This document shows positions 33,175 through 41,657 of a stretch of DNA of 64,000 nt, in pieces; position 1 is the first letter of the stretch; each line of letters begins with the position of its first letter. The position numbers and the translations under genes were made by a program. The notes beneath the pieces are model-generated. The model searched no databases. It saw nothing but the letters and a program-made list of their open reading frames with translations, and was not told where the DNA came from. The stretch is from an uncultured Bacteroidia bacterium (GTDB lineage: Bacteria > Bacteroidota > Bacteroidia > Bacteroidales > F082): NCBI GenBank assembly GCA_902801625.1, contig CADCJI010000009.1, forward strand, positions 35,053 through 99,052, in the 5' to 3' direction.

Positions 33175-34731
33175 ATGAAAAGACATCTATTCCTATTCTT
33201 GGCTCTAGTTTTTGCGTTGCCTAACGCCATTTATGCTCAAGCCCCACGCGATATGTGGGATTTTGTGAACTCATTCTCTTGCTCCACAGGCCGCCAGCAT
33301 GGCGTGGTCTACGACGGTGAGTACATCTACACCAGTGCCTGGGGCAAGTCGTCGACGGTGCTGTCGATGTTTTACAAATATGACCTAGATGGCAACCTCA
33401 TTGAAGAATTCGACGTTGCTGGAATTGAAAACTCCGACAACTACATGCGTGACATGACCTATGACGGGCAGTATGTCTATGGCTGCGATGCCCATTCCGG
33501 GACGATTTGGTGCTATGATCTCCGTAACAAGACACTAGTCGGACAAATCAACACAACTTTTAGTGAACTCGGCACTTGCACTTACGACCCTGTTCACGAT
33601 GCATTCTGGGTCGGCGAGAGAGCTACGGGCAGCAGTCCCAACCTCCATCTTGACCTTAAACTCGTCGACCGCAACGGTACCGTCATACAGACCGCAACAG
33701 CGCATAACCTCGGCGGACACACAGTGCATGGTACTGGTTATTTCACTGACGAGGATGGCGTAGCCCACCTCTACCTCTTTGCCGTGGAAGGCTTCACTGC
33801 CCATGTCTTCGACTACAACATCAATTCGGACAGCATGGATCCCAATATCATCTTTGACTTCGCCGAGACGCCAGGCTGGGGATATGCATGTTCCGCAGGC
33901 GGTGCCTTCATCGGAGAATGTAACGGCTCGATCTATTTCTTCGGTGATGTGGACAAAAGCCCCAACCTCATCGGCATCTATGCCTTGGGTGACTACACAC
34001 CCACGCCTCCCACACCTCCCGAGGGCAACATCTTCTTCGACTTCAACGATGGGATAATGCAGTGGACCACTATCGATGCCGACGGCGACGGATATTGCTG
34101 GGAGATGCGCCGTAACTGGGGCTATGCCGAGAATCCTTACAGCGTGACCTCAGCATCGTATGACGACCTTACCCAAACCGCATTGCATCCACAAAACTAT
34201 CTGGTTAGCCCTTACAAGCTTGACTGCGAAGAAATTTCGTTTATAGCTTGCGCTCAGGACGCAGAACATCCGACCGAGCACTTTGGTGTGGCCGTCTCGA
34301 CGACTAGCAACACCAATGCGGACGACTTCACCATCGTGTGGGAAACCGACATGACCGCCAAAACAGCTGGTTTCTGGTATAGCTATGATGTAGACCTCAG
34401 AGCCTACCAAGGACAAGATATATATGTGGCCATCGTCCACTTCAATTGTTCCAACCAATTTATGCTGAACATTGATGATGTCATGCTGTACAGAGTTTAC
34501 GACAATGTGGCAGAAAGCGCAACACCCATACTTTCTGTCTATCCCAACCCTTCGGAAGGTGCCGTTATGATTGAAGGTACTGGAAGGCTCTTTGTTACGA
34601 ACGCCCTTGGTCAACAAATGTTCACCCGCGATGTCGAAAACCATACAACACTGGCTTTGCCTGCTGGATTGTATTTCATCCGCTTGGAAAATGAGAAGGG
34701 TGTTTCCGTGAACAAACTTGTGGTGAAGTGA
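33175..34731 (+). CDS. T9SS-exported protein with beta-propeller-like and choice-of-anchor J domains
   Basis: A 518-residue secreted protein. Signal peptide MKRHLFLFLALVFALPNAIYAQ. Residues 25-275 contain repeated YDGEYIYTSAWG, YDGQYVYGCDAHSG-like segments typical of propeller blades. A choice-of-anchor J domain follows at about 290-440 (FDFNDGIMQWTTIDADGDGYCW ... MLNIDDVMLYRV). The end is a T9SS type A domain (LSVYPNPSEGAVMIEG ... VSVNKLVVK). It starts 22 bp after the deaminase gene. Ligand unknown. Confidence 0.88.
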   Translation: MKRHLFLFLALVFALPNAIYAQAPRDMWDFVNSFSCSTGRQHGVVYDGEYIYTSAWGKSSTVLSMFYKYDLDGNLIEEFDVAGIENSDNYMRDMTYDGQYVYGCDAHSGTIWCYDLRNKTLVGQINTTFSELGTCTYDPVHDAFWVGERATGSSPNLHLDLKLVDRNGTVIQTATAHNLGGHTVHGTGYFTDEDGVAHLYLFAVEGFTAHVFDYNINSDSMDPNIIFDFAETPGWGYACSAGGAFIGECNGSIYFFGDVDKSPNLIGIYALGDYTPTPPTPPEGNIFFDFNDGIMQWTTIDADGDGYCWEMRRNWGYAENPYSVTSASYDDLTQTALHPQNYLVSPYKLDCEEISFIACAQDAEHPTEHFGVAVSTTSNTNADDFTIVWETDMTAKTAGFWYSYDVDLRAYQGQDIYVAIVHFNCSNQFMLNIDDVMLYRVYDNVAESATPILSVYPNPSEGAVMIEGTGRLFVTNALGQQMFTRDVENHTTLALPAGLYFIRLENEKGVSVNKLVVK

Positions 34732-34756
34732 TCCACACCAAAATAAAGATAATGAA

Positions 34757-34784
34757 GTAGAGACGTAGCGTGCTACGTCTCTAC
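34757..34784. repeat. GTAGAGACG palindrome, copy 1 (also terminator-like)
   Basis: A near-perfect 28-bp palindrome (GTAGAGACGTAGCG / TGCTACGTCTCTAC) followed on the plus strand by six T, so it can end transcription of the T9SS cargo gene. It also encodes the last codons and stop of nhaC on the other strand. Relatives occur at 44302-44327, 44345-44372 and 56740-56761. Confidence 0.85.
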
Positions 34785-36437
34785 CTTTTTTCCGACCAGC
34801 CTTACTATCAAGCCCAGCACCACAAAACTCATCAAGAATGCCACCCAAGATGGCAGTCCTAAAGCGGTGGGGAGCACCCCTATCAGCAGTGCCACACCGC
34901 CTACTGTCAAGGCATAAGGCATCTGAGTTTTGACATGTTGCAAGTGATTGCAACTTGAGGCCAAAGAACTCATAATGGTCGTGTCGGAAATCGGGCTGCA
35001 GTGGTCGCCCATGACAGAACCTGCCAGCACCGAAGCAACCACATTATAGAACAACGGCATACTTGCCTCCAACGACAGTCCTTGTTCCTGACATAACAGC
35101 CATGAGGATGGTAAAATCAAAGGATAGAGAATAGCCATCGTACCCCATGAAGTGCCAGTAGAGAAGCCTATCAAGGCAGCCAAGACAAAGGTCAACATGG
35201 GAACTACCATAGGTGACAGTGACCATTGCACCAGCAAATGCGAGACAAACTCCGCTGTATGCATATCTTTGGTCACCAAGGCAATGGACCACGCCATAGT
35301 GAGGATAAGCACGGCATTGAACATCGACTTAAAGCCCTCCACCATCTCTTCCATTATCTTGGCAAAGGTCAAATTACCTCGAAGCAAGGTCATCACAATA
35401 GCCGTGAGCAGCGAAGCCAATGAAGCCCAAAGCAGGGCTTTGTATGAATTGGCTGCCCCGATGGTCGTGGAGAGTTTGGAGAAAAAGCCTACACCAGTCG
35501 CTTTCCACATTGAAGCATCATAACCCGTGGCAATGAGTCCAATGATAGTGCCAAAAATCAGCACAAGCAATGGAATCAAGGCATCAATGATATGCGCGGG
35601 TTTCGACACACTGTTTGCCATTTCCGTCTCCATCGCCGAAGTCATGCGAGCCTTGCGTTCCGCCTTCAGCATAGGGCCATAGTCGCGGCCACTGAGGATA
35701 ATCATCAGCACAAAGCCAAGGGTGAGGAAAGGATAAAAGCTATAGGCCAAAGAATGGAAGAACACCGAATAAGCTGAGGCTTCCAAGCCAATGGCGCTGA
35801 TACCATCTTGAATATAACTCAGCTCTGCTCCAATCCAGGTGGTGACAAACGCTACAGCCACGACTGGAGCCGAAGTGGAGTCAACGATATAGGCCAGTTT
35901 CTCGCGCGAAACTTTGAGTTTGTCGGCGATGGGGCGCATGGTATTGCCCACCACGAGTGTGTTGGAATAGTCGTCGAAAAAGATGCAGAGATCCATGAAG
36001 AAGGTCATCAGCTGACCCGAGCGTGGTCCTCGTGCCCGTCGCGACAGCCAGTTGACTACCCCTTGCATGCCGCCATTGGCCGTGATGATGCGTACCATGC
36101 CGCCAATCATCATGGTGAAAACGACAATCGTTACATGGTCGGCATCGAAGAGTGAGCCTACAACATAGGTATCCACCACACGCAGCAGTCCGCCGCCCAA
36201 GGCCGATGCTGGACTCGCTCCTCCATACAAGGCCATAAGGAAAGTGCCTGTCAGTATGCCAACAAACAAAGATGAAATCACCTCTTTTATTAATAAAGCC
36301 ATCACGATGGCTACCAAAGGCGGCAAAATTGACATCCACAGCGGCATCGTACCAGCAACTGGGCCAAAAACATACAGTAGCACAATGCCCATTATCAAGG
36401 CAAGCAGCACTGCCAAAATATTCCACTTCTTCTTCAT
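34773..36437 (-). CDS. nhaC: NhaC-family Na+/H+ antiporter
   Basis: A 554-residue polytopic transporter with about 12 hydrophobic segments. NhaC-family hallmarks are visible: FFDDYSNTLVVGNTMRPIAD, a conserved Asp-Ser region DSTSAPVVAVAF, GTSWGTMAILYPL and VMGDHCSPISDTTIMSS. It would exchange cytoplasmic Na+ for H+ (some relatives take up malate or amino acids). I chose ATG 36437 (MKKKWNILAV) over an upstream in-frame codon, because a TATTTTTG -7 box lies at 36456-36463. The final residues and stop lie inside a dispersed palindrome. Confidence 0.88.
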   Translation of the reverse strand: MKKKWNILAVLLALIMGIVLLYVFGPVAGTMPLWMSILPPLVAIVMALLIKEVISSLFVGILTGTFLMALYGGASPASALGGGLLRVVDTYVVGSLFDADHVTIVVFTMMIGGMVRIITANGGMQGVVNWLSRRARGPRSGQLMTFFMDLCIFFDDYSNTLVVGNTMRPIADKLKVSREKLAYIVDSTSAPVVAVAFVTTWIGAELSYIQDGISAIGLEASAYSVFFHSLAYSFYPFLTLGFVLMIILSGRDYGPMLKAERKARMTSAMETEMANSVSKPAHIIDALIPLLVLIFGTIIGLIATGYDASMWKATGVGFFSKLSTTIGAANSYKALLWASLASLLTAIVMTLLRGNLTFAKIMEEMVEGFKSMFNAVLILTMAWSIALVTKDMHTAEFVSHLLVQWSLSPMVVPMLTFVLAALIGFSTGTSWGTMAILYPLILPSSWLLCQEQGLSLEASMPLFYNVVASVLAGSVMGDHCSPISDTTIMSSLASSCNHLQHVKTQMPYALTVGGVALLIGVLPTALGLPSWVAFLMSFVVLGLIVRLVGKKVET

Positions 36438-36562
36438 AACACGCAAAACGAGGCTCAAAAATACAATTTTTTGCAGAAAAATCGTTTAATCAAAACAATT
36501 TGGTCTTATTTTTGCACTTTAATCTTATTTGGACATTAACAAACAACCATAAATCTACTACA

Positions 36563-37087
36563 ATGAAAAAAACACTTTTGATTGCCTTGTGCAGCATTGC
36601 GGTCCTCTTTACCGCCTGCAAGAAACCCGTAGAACCTACGCCCGAGCCTGTTGACTACACCCCTAATTATGTCGGCAACTACCTCGGTCAATTCACGCTC
36701 GCCATCACCTCGATGAACAACCAACCGCAAAATGGTATGAGTTTCCCCATCGAAAACATCGGGATGGAGATTGCAAAAGCTGAACAATTCAACGCCATCA
36801 CGGCCAAGGTGACGGTCGACAACGAATCGCACCAAACCTCAGGCACCGCCACTGAAGAGAAAGCCGACTTCGAGACCATCCAAGTCATCATCGACAAACC
36901 CGACCAAAACTACTATTTCAATTTGGCTCTCAAGATGGAAGGTAAAAAAGCCGTAAGCGACACCTTAAACATCGTCGGCTCCTTTACGGGCAATGGTAAA
37001 GCCACCTTCCCCACCCCACAAGGACCTGTTGAACAGAATTTTGAGGAAGTCTCAGGCACAATAAATGGAAAATTGGTAAAACAATAA
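36563..37087 (+). CDS. Small lipoprotein, unknown function
   Basis: A 174-residue lipoprotein; ATG 36563 gives a signal ending VLFTAC (Cys19). The mature part begins KKPVEPTPEPVDY, a Pro-rich linker, then a beta-rich domain with NYVGNYLGQFTLAIT at its start and GSFTGNGKATF near its end, reminiscent of a lipocalin-like barrel. A -7 box TATTTTTG is at 36507-36514. It is followed after 18 bp by another lipoprotein with a similar YxGxY-type segment (KFIGHYEGDALF), so the two are probably cotranscribed and possibly related. Confidence 0.75.
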   Translation: MKKTLLIALCSIAVLFTACKKPVEPTPEPVDYTPNYVGNYLGQFTLAITSMNNQPQNGMSFPIENIGMEIAKAEQFNAITAKVTVDNESHQTSGTATEEKADFETIQVIIDKPDQNYYFNLALKMEGKKAVSDTLNIVGSFTGNGKATFPTPQGPVEQNFEEVSGTINGKLVKQ

Positions 37088-37105
37088 TTAAAATCACCTA
37101 TCATC

Positions 37106-37933
37106 ATGAAAAAAAGCACTTTATTCCTGGCTTGCTGCATCGGCCTGATGCTCTTTGCCAGCTGCAAGAAAGACCCTGTAGCGCCTACCATCAGCATCAT
37201 CACCGACGCGGGCTATGTGACAGAAAACGCACAAATCTATTCGGGCGACATCATCAAGGTCGGCTTCAACGCCACGGGCGAAAAGCTGACGAAAATCGAG
37301 ATTACGCTGACCCAAAATGGTACTGTAATCAACTCCAGCCAAGCAACTATCGAGAACCTGACAAGCTTCAGCCACACAGCTGCCTTCACCGTCGAGGTCA
37401 CAGGCACCGTAACCATCACCGGCACCGTGACCGATGCCAACGGGCTGACAGCATCGAAAAACTTTGACATCAACTTCAACGAGAAACCCAACGCAAAGTT
37501 TATCGGACATTACGAAGGCGACGCCCTATTCACTGGAATCATGAAAGCCGAAGTGACAGGCTTAGATCCGGTGGAACAGGAAGTCACTGATAGGGCTGTT
37601 CCCGTCATTCTCGAACTTAGAGATGGCGAAACCATGACCGAGGTGATTGGCAATTGCAAAATCAACGACCAAGATATGGAGCTCAAAGGCACGGTAGAAG
37701 GCAACAAGGTGACCTTTGAGGCAGTCAACACGACAGTTTCCTACAACTATGAAATGAATGGGTTCAATATTCCACTTGAAATGAATGTAACCTACGCTGT
37801 GGCAGGCACACTCGAAAATAAGACCTTGACACTCAACGGCACCTGCAACGGCGAAGGCGAGATCCACCTCTTAATCTATAATGGCACCACTTCCATTGAC
37901 GGCACCATTGGTGGTAGCCTAGAGAAGCAATAA
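37106..37933 (+). CDS. Lipoprotein with Ig-like and barrel-like domains, unknown
   Basis: A 275-residue lipoprotein with lipobox LFASC (Cys20). Residues 25-125 look like an Ig/cadherin-like beta-sandwich (SGDIIKVGFNATGEKLTKIE ... TVTDANGLTASKNFDI). Residues 130-275 form a second beta domain starting KFIGHYEGDALFTGIM, similar in style to the domain of the preceding small lipoprotein. It is the second of three consecutive lipoprotein genes on this strand. Function unknown. Confidence 0.75.
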   Translation: MKKSTLFLACCIGLMLFASCKKDPVAPTISIITDAGYVTENAQIYSGDIIKVGFNATGEKLTKIEITLTQNGTVINSSQATIENLTSFSHTAAFTVEVTGTVTITGTVTDANGLTASKNFDINFNEKPNAKFIGHYEGDALFTGIMKAEVTGLDPVEQEVTDRAVPVILELRDGETMTEVIGNCKINDQDMELKGTVEGNKVTFEAVNTTVSYNYEMNGFNIPLEMNVTYAVAGTLENKTLTLNGTCNGEGEIHLLIYNGTTSIDGTIGGSLEKQ

Positions 37934-37956
37934 CCACATTTTGAACAAAACGCATC

Positions 37957-40176
37957 ATGCAGAAAAAAGTTCCATATAGAAGCATTGCGGCACTCGTCGC
38001 AATGCTTCTATTGCTTGTAGCGGGCGTCGGCTGCCACCCCACCAAAGGCATCGACCTCCTTTCGATGGACCTCGAGCAATATCAACCCGTGGAAGAATTT
38101 GCTGAGGCCTACGAAGCCCTCACTAGCCAAGAGCAGCTACAATCTGACGCGCCATACGATCTGGAAAAAACCATACGCGTCATCAATGCGATGGAGCTGG
38201 CACAGATGCATGCCGAGAGCTTCGACGACTTCCTCGACTACATGGCCAAGCAAGACTATTCGGGCGTGGCTCCCGATGTGCTGGAAGCCAAGCGCAAACT
38301 GTTTCCCCTGTTGGAATACACCTACAAACTGCAACAACAAGACGAGCAGTTGAGCAATGTCTGGATGCTGATGCGTAGTGTAGCCCGAGGCAGTGAGAGC
38401 CTGATGGACGACACCTCCCTCGTCGAGCTGATCATGATGATGCACAGCGACATTTTCGCCCTCTTCCACTTGGCCACGGGCGGTAATGTCGAAAAGAGCC
38501 TCAACGAAGCCTTTGAACAATACGAGAAAGACACCAAGCTCAAAGCTCAGGTGCGCGAAGACCTCGACCGCCTGCGCGAGTCGTACCGCAAGTATCTGGA
38601 ATACTATGTTCCCATCTACAAGAAATACATGGGAGAATATGATGCCTTATGCGTCGAGAAAGACCGCGCTTATTTGGACCTCTATGGCGGTAGGGCTGAC
38701 GATGCCTTGCTGCACACCCAAAACATCCTCGATAAATACCCCGACAATGCCGAAGCCATGCTCCTGCAGTCGATGGGACTCATTTTGGAGAGTGCTTCTG
38801 AGGTGCAACCCAAGCCCAGCATCAGCATGAACGATATTGAGACCGGTCAGCCGCGTCCCGAAAACGAGGAAGAGGAACTGCCACAACTGCCGATGAGCGT
38901 GAAACAGCGTCAGGCCGACGACATGCTGAAACGCTACACCGAGCTCTACCCCACCCGCACCGCACCGGCACTCATGCTCGAAGGGTTACTCTATCAGCAG
39001 CTGGGAGACCAAAACACCGCCATGCTGCGCTTCAATCAAGCCTCAGTGGAATATCCTCGTCAGGCTGAACGACTCACCGACATGCTCGATGCCTACAACA
39101 TGCGCACCTACCTTACCAAGACCCCAGAGGGGCAATACCTGCGCCGCCTCTATGCCTCCACCATGGAAGGCTACGGACTCTTCAGCCCCAATTTGCAAAA
39201 GGCGCGCTACCACGCTAGCCAAGGCGACATGGACGAGAGCCGCAAGGAGATCTTCAACCATTTCTTCCGCCGTGGCAACCAAGGCATTTACGATGAACTA
39301 CTCTCCGACATGCAGTTCTGCGAGGAGAACCTATATGGTCCTTTCAAGAGCCTACTCATCGAACAGTCGTACATCGATGTCAGCGTTGAGCCCACTTCGA
39401 GCTGGGTTTTCTGGAAAGACAAGAACGAAGTGCATGTCAGCCTCAGCAACCGTTCCGATTTGCGGCTCGAGAATGTGCGCGTCTTCCTCTGCATCCACTA
39501 CACCGACATGTACAAGGACGAATACGATGTGATAAAGGTTCCCAAGACCCTCAATGTCATCGAGCCTCACACTACCGCCGACCTCGATGTCGTAGAGTTG
39601 AAATACCAAGACAAAGACTACGATGACATCACGCGCATTCGCGCCATTGCCATGACCGATGACCGCATCTGCTGGATTGATGAGGTGAAATACAAAGAGG
39701 CCAAGGCCCTTGCACCTAACCGTGGCGACAACAGTAACCTTAACCAGTGGCAACAGCGCGACCGCGAGGAATACCTCAGCAACTATTCGCTGGAACCCCA
39801 GAAACTGCAGCAGATCTTGCGCACAGGCATCACCGTGTTGCCTCCCGAGGTCGACCCGACCGAAGAGAAAAGCACCTGGAAATCCATCAAAGGCTGTTTC
39901 AAGCACCCCGACAACACGCTCAGCATCGAGTTACCACGCGCCCTCGTGATGGCTGACCCCGTGTTTTCCATCAAGCCTTTAGATGCTGCTGATGCCTTGC
40001 AGCCCGACGAGAACTATCTCTCAGGCACGGCCATCCACCTGCACTTCGACTACGAGCCCGTTCTAGACGAGGTCCTGCCGCTGTATATCTACACTGAGGC
40101 TGCTGATTTTAGGGTTGACATCCTCTATCGCGGGAAGGACTCGACAATTCAGGGTGTGACTATACTTAGGCAATAA
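37957..40176 (+). CDS. Large lipoprotein with tetratricopeptide-like repeats
   Basis: A 739-residue lipoprotein; lipobox VAGVGC (Cys26). The N-terminal half (about 35-420) is helical with TPR-like pairs (HTQNILDKYPDNAEAMLLQS; YQQLGDQNTAMLRFNQASVEYP). The C-terminal third (about 480-739) is beta-rich (HVSLSNRSDLRLENVRVFL; HLHFDYEPVLDEVLPLYIY). A 14-bp perfect inverted repeat lies inside the signal-peptide codons (37976-38011), and another follows the stop. I cannot name the family. Confidence 0.75.
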   Translation: MQKKVPYRSIAALVAMLLLLVAGVGCHPTKGIDLLSMDLEQYQPVEEFAEAYEALTSQEQLQSDAPYDLEKTIRVINAMELAQMHAESFDDFLDYMAKQDYSGVAPDVLEAKRKLFPLLEYTYKLQQQDEQLSNVWMLMRSVARGSESLMDDTSLVELIMMMHSDIFALFHLATGGNVEKSLNEAFEQYEKDTKLKAQVREDLDRLRESYRKYLEYYVPIYKKYMGEYDALCVEKDRAYLDLYGGRADDALLHTQNILDKYPDNAEAMLLQSMGLILESASEVQPKPSISMNDIETGQPRPENEEEELPQLPMSVKQRQADDMLKRYTELYPTRTAPALMLEGLLYQQLGDQNTAMLRFNQASVEYPRQAERLTDMLDAYNMRTYLTKTPEGQYLRRLYASTMEGYGLFSPNLQKARYHASQGDMDESRKEIFNHFFRRGNQGIYDELLSDMQFCEENLYGPFKSLLIEQSYIDVSVEPTSSWVFWKDKNEVHVSLSNRSDLRLENVRVFLCIHYTDMYKDEYDVIKVPKTLNVIEPHTTADLDVVELKYQDKDYDDITRIRAIAMTDDRICWIDEVKYKEAKALAPNRGDNSNLNQWQQRDREEYLSNYSLEPQKLQQILRTGITVLPPEVDPTEEKSTWKSIKGCFKHPDNTLSIELPRALVMADPVFSIKPLDAADALQPDENYLSGTAIHLHFDYEPVLDEVLPLYIYTEAADFRVDILYRGKDSTIQGVTILRQ
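37976..38011 (+). other. 14-bp perfect inverted repeat in signal-peptide codons
   Basis: ATAGAAGCATTGCG (37976-37989) and CGCAATGCTTCTAT (37998-38011) pair perfectly around an 8-nt loop, starting 19 nt after the ATG of the TPR lipoprotein gene. In the mRNA this would be a strong stem close to the ribosome-binding region. Confidence 0.8.
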
Positions 40177-40246
40177 ATCTCTAACCGAACGCATCCGAAG
40201 AATCCGAAAAGGTTTCAGTATAATTCGGGTCAGTTCGGTTAGAGAT
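40177..40246. other. Long inverted repeat after the TPR lipoprotein gene
   Basis: Perfect 14-bp arms ATCTCTAACCGAAC (40177-40190) and GTTCGGTTAGAGAT (40233-40246), with inner ATCCGAA/TTCGGGT pairing. The left arm begins at the stop codon. There is no T run after it, so it is probably not a simple terminator. Confidence 0.75.
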
Positions 40247-40270
40247 ACTAATACCATTACAAAAAACAAA

Positions 40271-40300
40271 AAAAAACGGAAGATTTCTCAACCGTTTTTT
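40271..40300. terminator. Terminator between lipoprotein gene and tRNA-fMet
   Basis: AAAAAACGG (40271-40279) pairs with CCGTTTTTT (40292-40300). On the minus strand it lies 3 nt after the tRNA and is followed by T-rich sequence. The A/T-rich flanks would let it work in both directions. Confidence 0.8.
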
Positions 40301-40302
40301 GT

Positions 40303-40377
40303 TGGTAGCGGGGGGAGGATTCGAACCTCCGACCTCCGGGTTATGAGCCCGACGAGCTGCCTCTGCTCTACCCCGCA
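40303..40377 (-). tRNA. Initiator tRNA-fMet (CAT)
   Basis: A cloverleaf with anticodon loop CTCATAA (anticodon CAT), anticodon stem CGGG/CCCG with the three consecutive G-C pairs of initiators, T arm GGAGGTTCGAATCCTCC, and a 1-72 mismatch (U1/U72), all diagnostic for tRNA-fMet. The 3' CCA is encoded (40303-40305). Confidence 0.92.
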
Positions 40378-40482
40378 TCGTGCGAAAAATCTCGGGAAAC
40401 AAAAAATTTTGCTCGCGAAATCGGCTGCAAAAATAATAATTTTGTTTCTTTGCAAGGCAAAAAACAGGAAAAATTTTTCATT

Positions 40483-41364
40483 ATGACGCATAAAGCAGGC
40501 TATGTCAACATTATAGGACGCCCGAATGTGGGTAAGTCTACCCTCATGAATCAGCTCGTAGGCGAAAAAATCTCCATCATCACCTCGAAGGCGCAGACCA
40601 CCCGCCATCGCATTCTCGGCATCGTCAACGGCGATGACTTCCAAATTGTCTTCTCCGACACCCCAGGCATCATCAAAGACCCAGCATACAAGATGCACGA
40701 GGTGATGAACCAGTTCGTCAATGTGGCCCTCATCGATGCCGACCTCATCCTCTTCGTCGTCGACATTACCGACAAGAAGGTCGAGGAAAAGACCGTCGAA
40801 AGGCTGAAGACGACCGACATCCCTGTCTTCGTGCTCATCAATAAGATCGACCTCTCCACGCAGGAGCAGGTGGAACAAGTCGTGGAGCAATGGCGCGAGA
40901 CCTTGCCCAATGCCACCGTGTTTCCGCTTTCAGCACAATACAATGCCAATGTGGAGTTCATCTTCAAGCAGATCCTGGAAAAACTGCCAGAATGCCCGCC
41001 CTATTTCCCCAAGGATGAGCTTACCGACCGCTCAATGCGTTTCTTCATCACCGAAATCATCCGAGAGAAGATATTGCTCAACTACCAGCAGGAAATCCCC
41101 TACTCCGTGCAAGTTGAGGTGGAAAGCTACGAAGAGTCCGAGCACCACATCCATATCCGCAGTGTCATCTATGTGGCCCGCGACTCGCAGAAGGCCATCA
41201 TCATCGGCAAGGGCGGTAGCGCCATCAAAAAACTCGGTATGCAGGCACGTACTGACATTGAGGAGTTTACAGGAAAGAAAATCTTCCTTGAGCTTTTCGT
41301 CAAAGTGGATAAAGACTGGCGCGACAACGAAGCAGAACTGAAGCGGTTTGGCTACGAAGCGTAG
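40483..41364 (+). CDS. era: GTPase Era
   Basis: A 293-residue essential GTPase that binds 16S rRNA and assists 30S assembly. G1 [10 protein letters not shown]3 DTPGI and G4 NKID are present, with a C-terminal KH domain containing IIIGKGGSAIKKLG. The start is ATG 40483 (MTHKAGYVNIIG), preceded by -7-like boxes at 40437-40444. The downstream neighbour der encodes another ribosome-assembly GTPase; the two are separated by a repeat-rich 293-bp gap. Confidence 0.95.
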   Translation: MTHKAGYVNIIGRPNVGKSTLMNQLVGEKISIITSKAQTTRHRILGIVNGDDFQIVFSDTPGIIKDPAYKMHEVMNQFVNVALIDADLILFVVDITDKKVEEKTVERLKTTDIPVFVLINKIDLSTQEQVEQVVEQWRETLPNATVFPLSAQYNANVEFIFKQILEKLPECPPYFPKDELTDRSMRFFITEIIREKILLNYQQEIPYSVQVEVESYEESEHHIHIRSVIYVARDSQKAIIIGKGGSAIKKLGMQARTDIEEFTGKKIFLELFVKVDKDWRDNEAELKRFGYEA

Positions 41365-41375
41365 AAATGTGCAAA

Positions 41376-41431
41376 GCCTCCTATGTCATTCCTGCAAGGG
41401 CTTGTGCGATGGAAAGGAATCTATAGGAGGC
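41376..41431 (+). repeat. Covarying hairpin element, GTCATTCC...GGAATCT family, copy 3
   Basis: Arms GCCTCCTAT / ATAGGAGGC flank GTCATTCCTGC ... AGGAATCT. It begins 12 bp after the era stop. Confidence 0.75.
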
Positions 41432-41463
41432 GGTTTAAAAGGTCTAGACTTTACCTGACGGCC

Positions 41464-41523
41464 TCAGAAAGTATAGATCCCATGCCACCACACCACCTAC
41501 CGCAGGGATGACATACTTTCTGA
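41464..41523 (-). repeat. Covarying hairpin element, GTCATTCC...GGAATCT family, copy 4
   Basis: Read on the minus strand: TCAGAAAGTAT-GTCATCCCTGC ... GGGATCTATA-CTTTCTGA. The extra C in TCCC is matched by an extra G in GGGA on the other arm. The rest of the era-der gap (41524-41624) holds no feature that I can name, apart from the der -7 box TACCTTTG at 41625-41632. Confidence 0.75.
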
Positions 41524-41657
41524 AGCCTGCATCACTCAATGAAAAGATGACATACATGTTGAAGCCTATCGTCGCATGCGCCATTCCACATTCATCATTC
41601 CTAATTCTGCATTCAAAAAATGTGTACCTTTGCACCCGATTTTAAACTCAAAGTATT

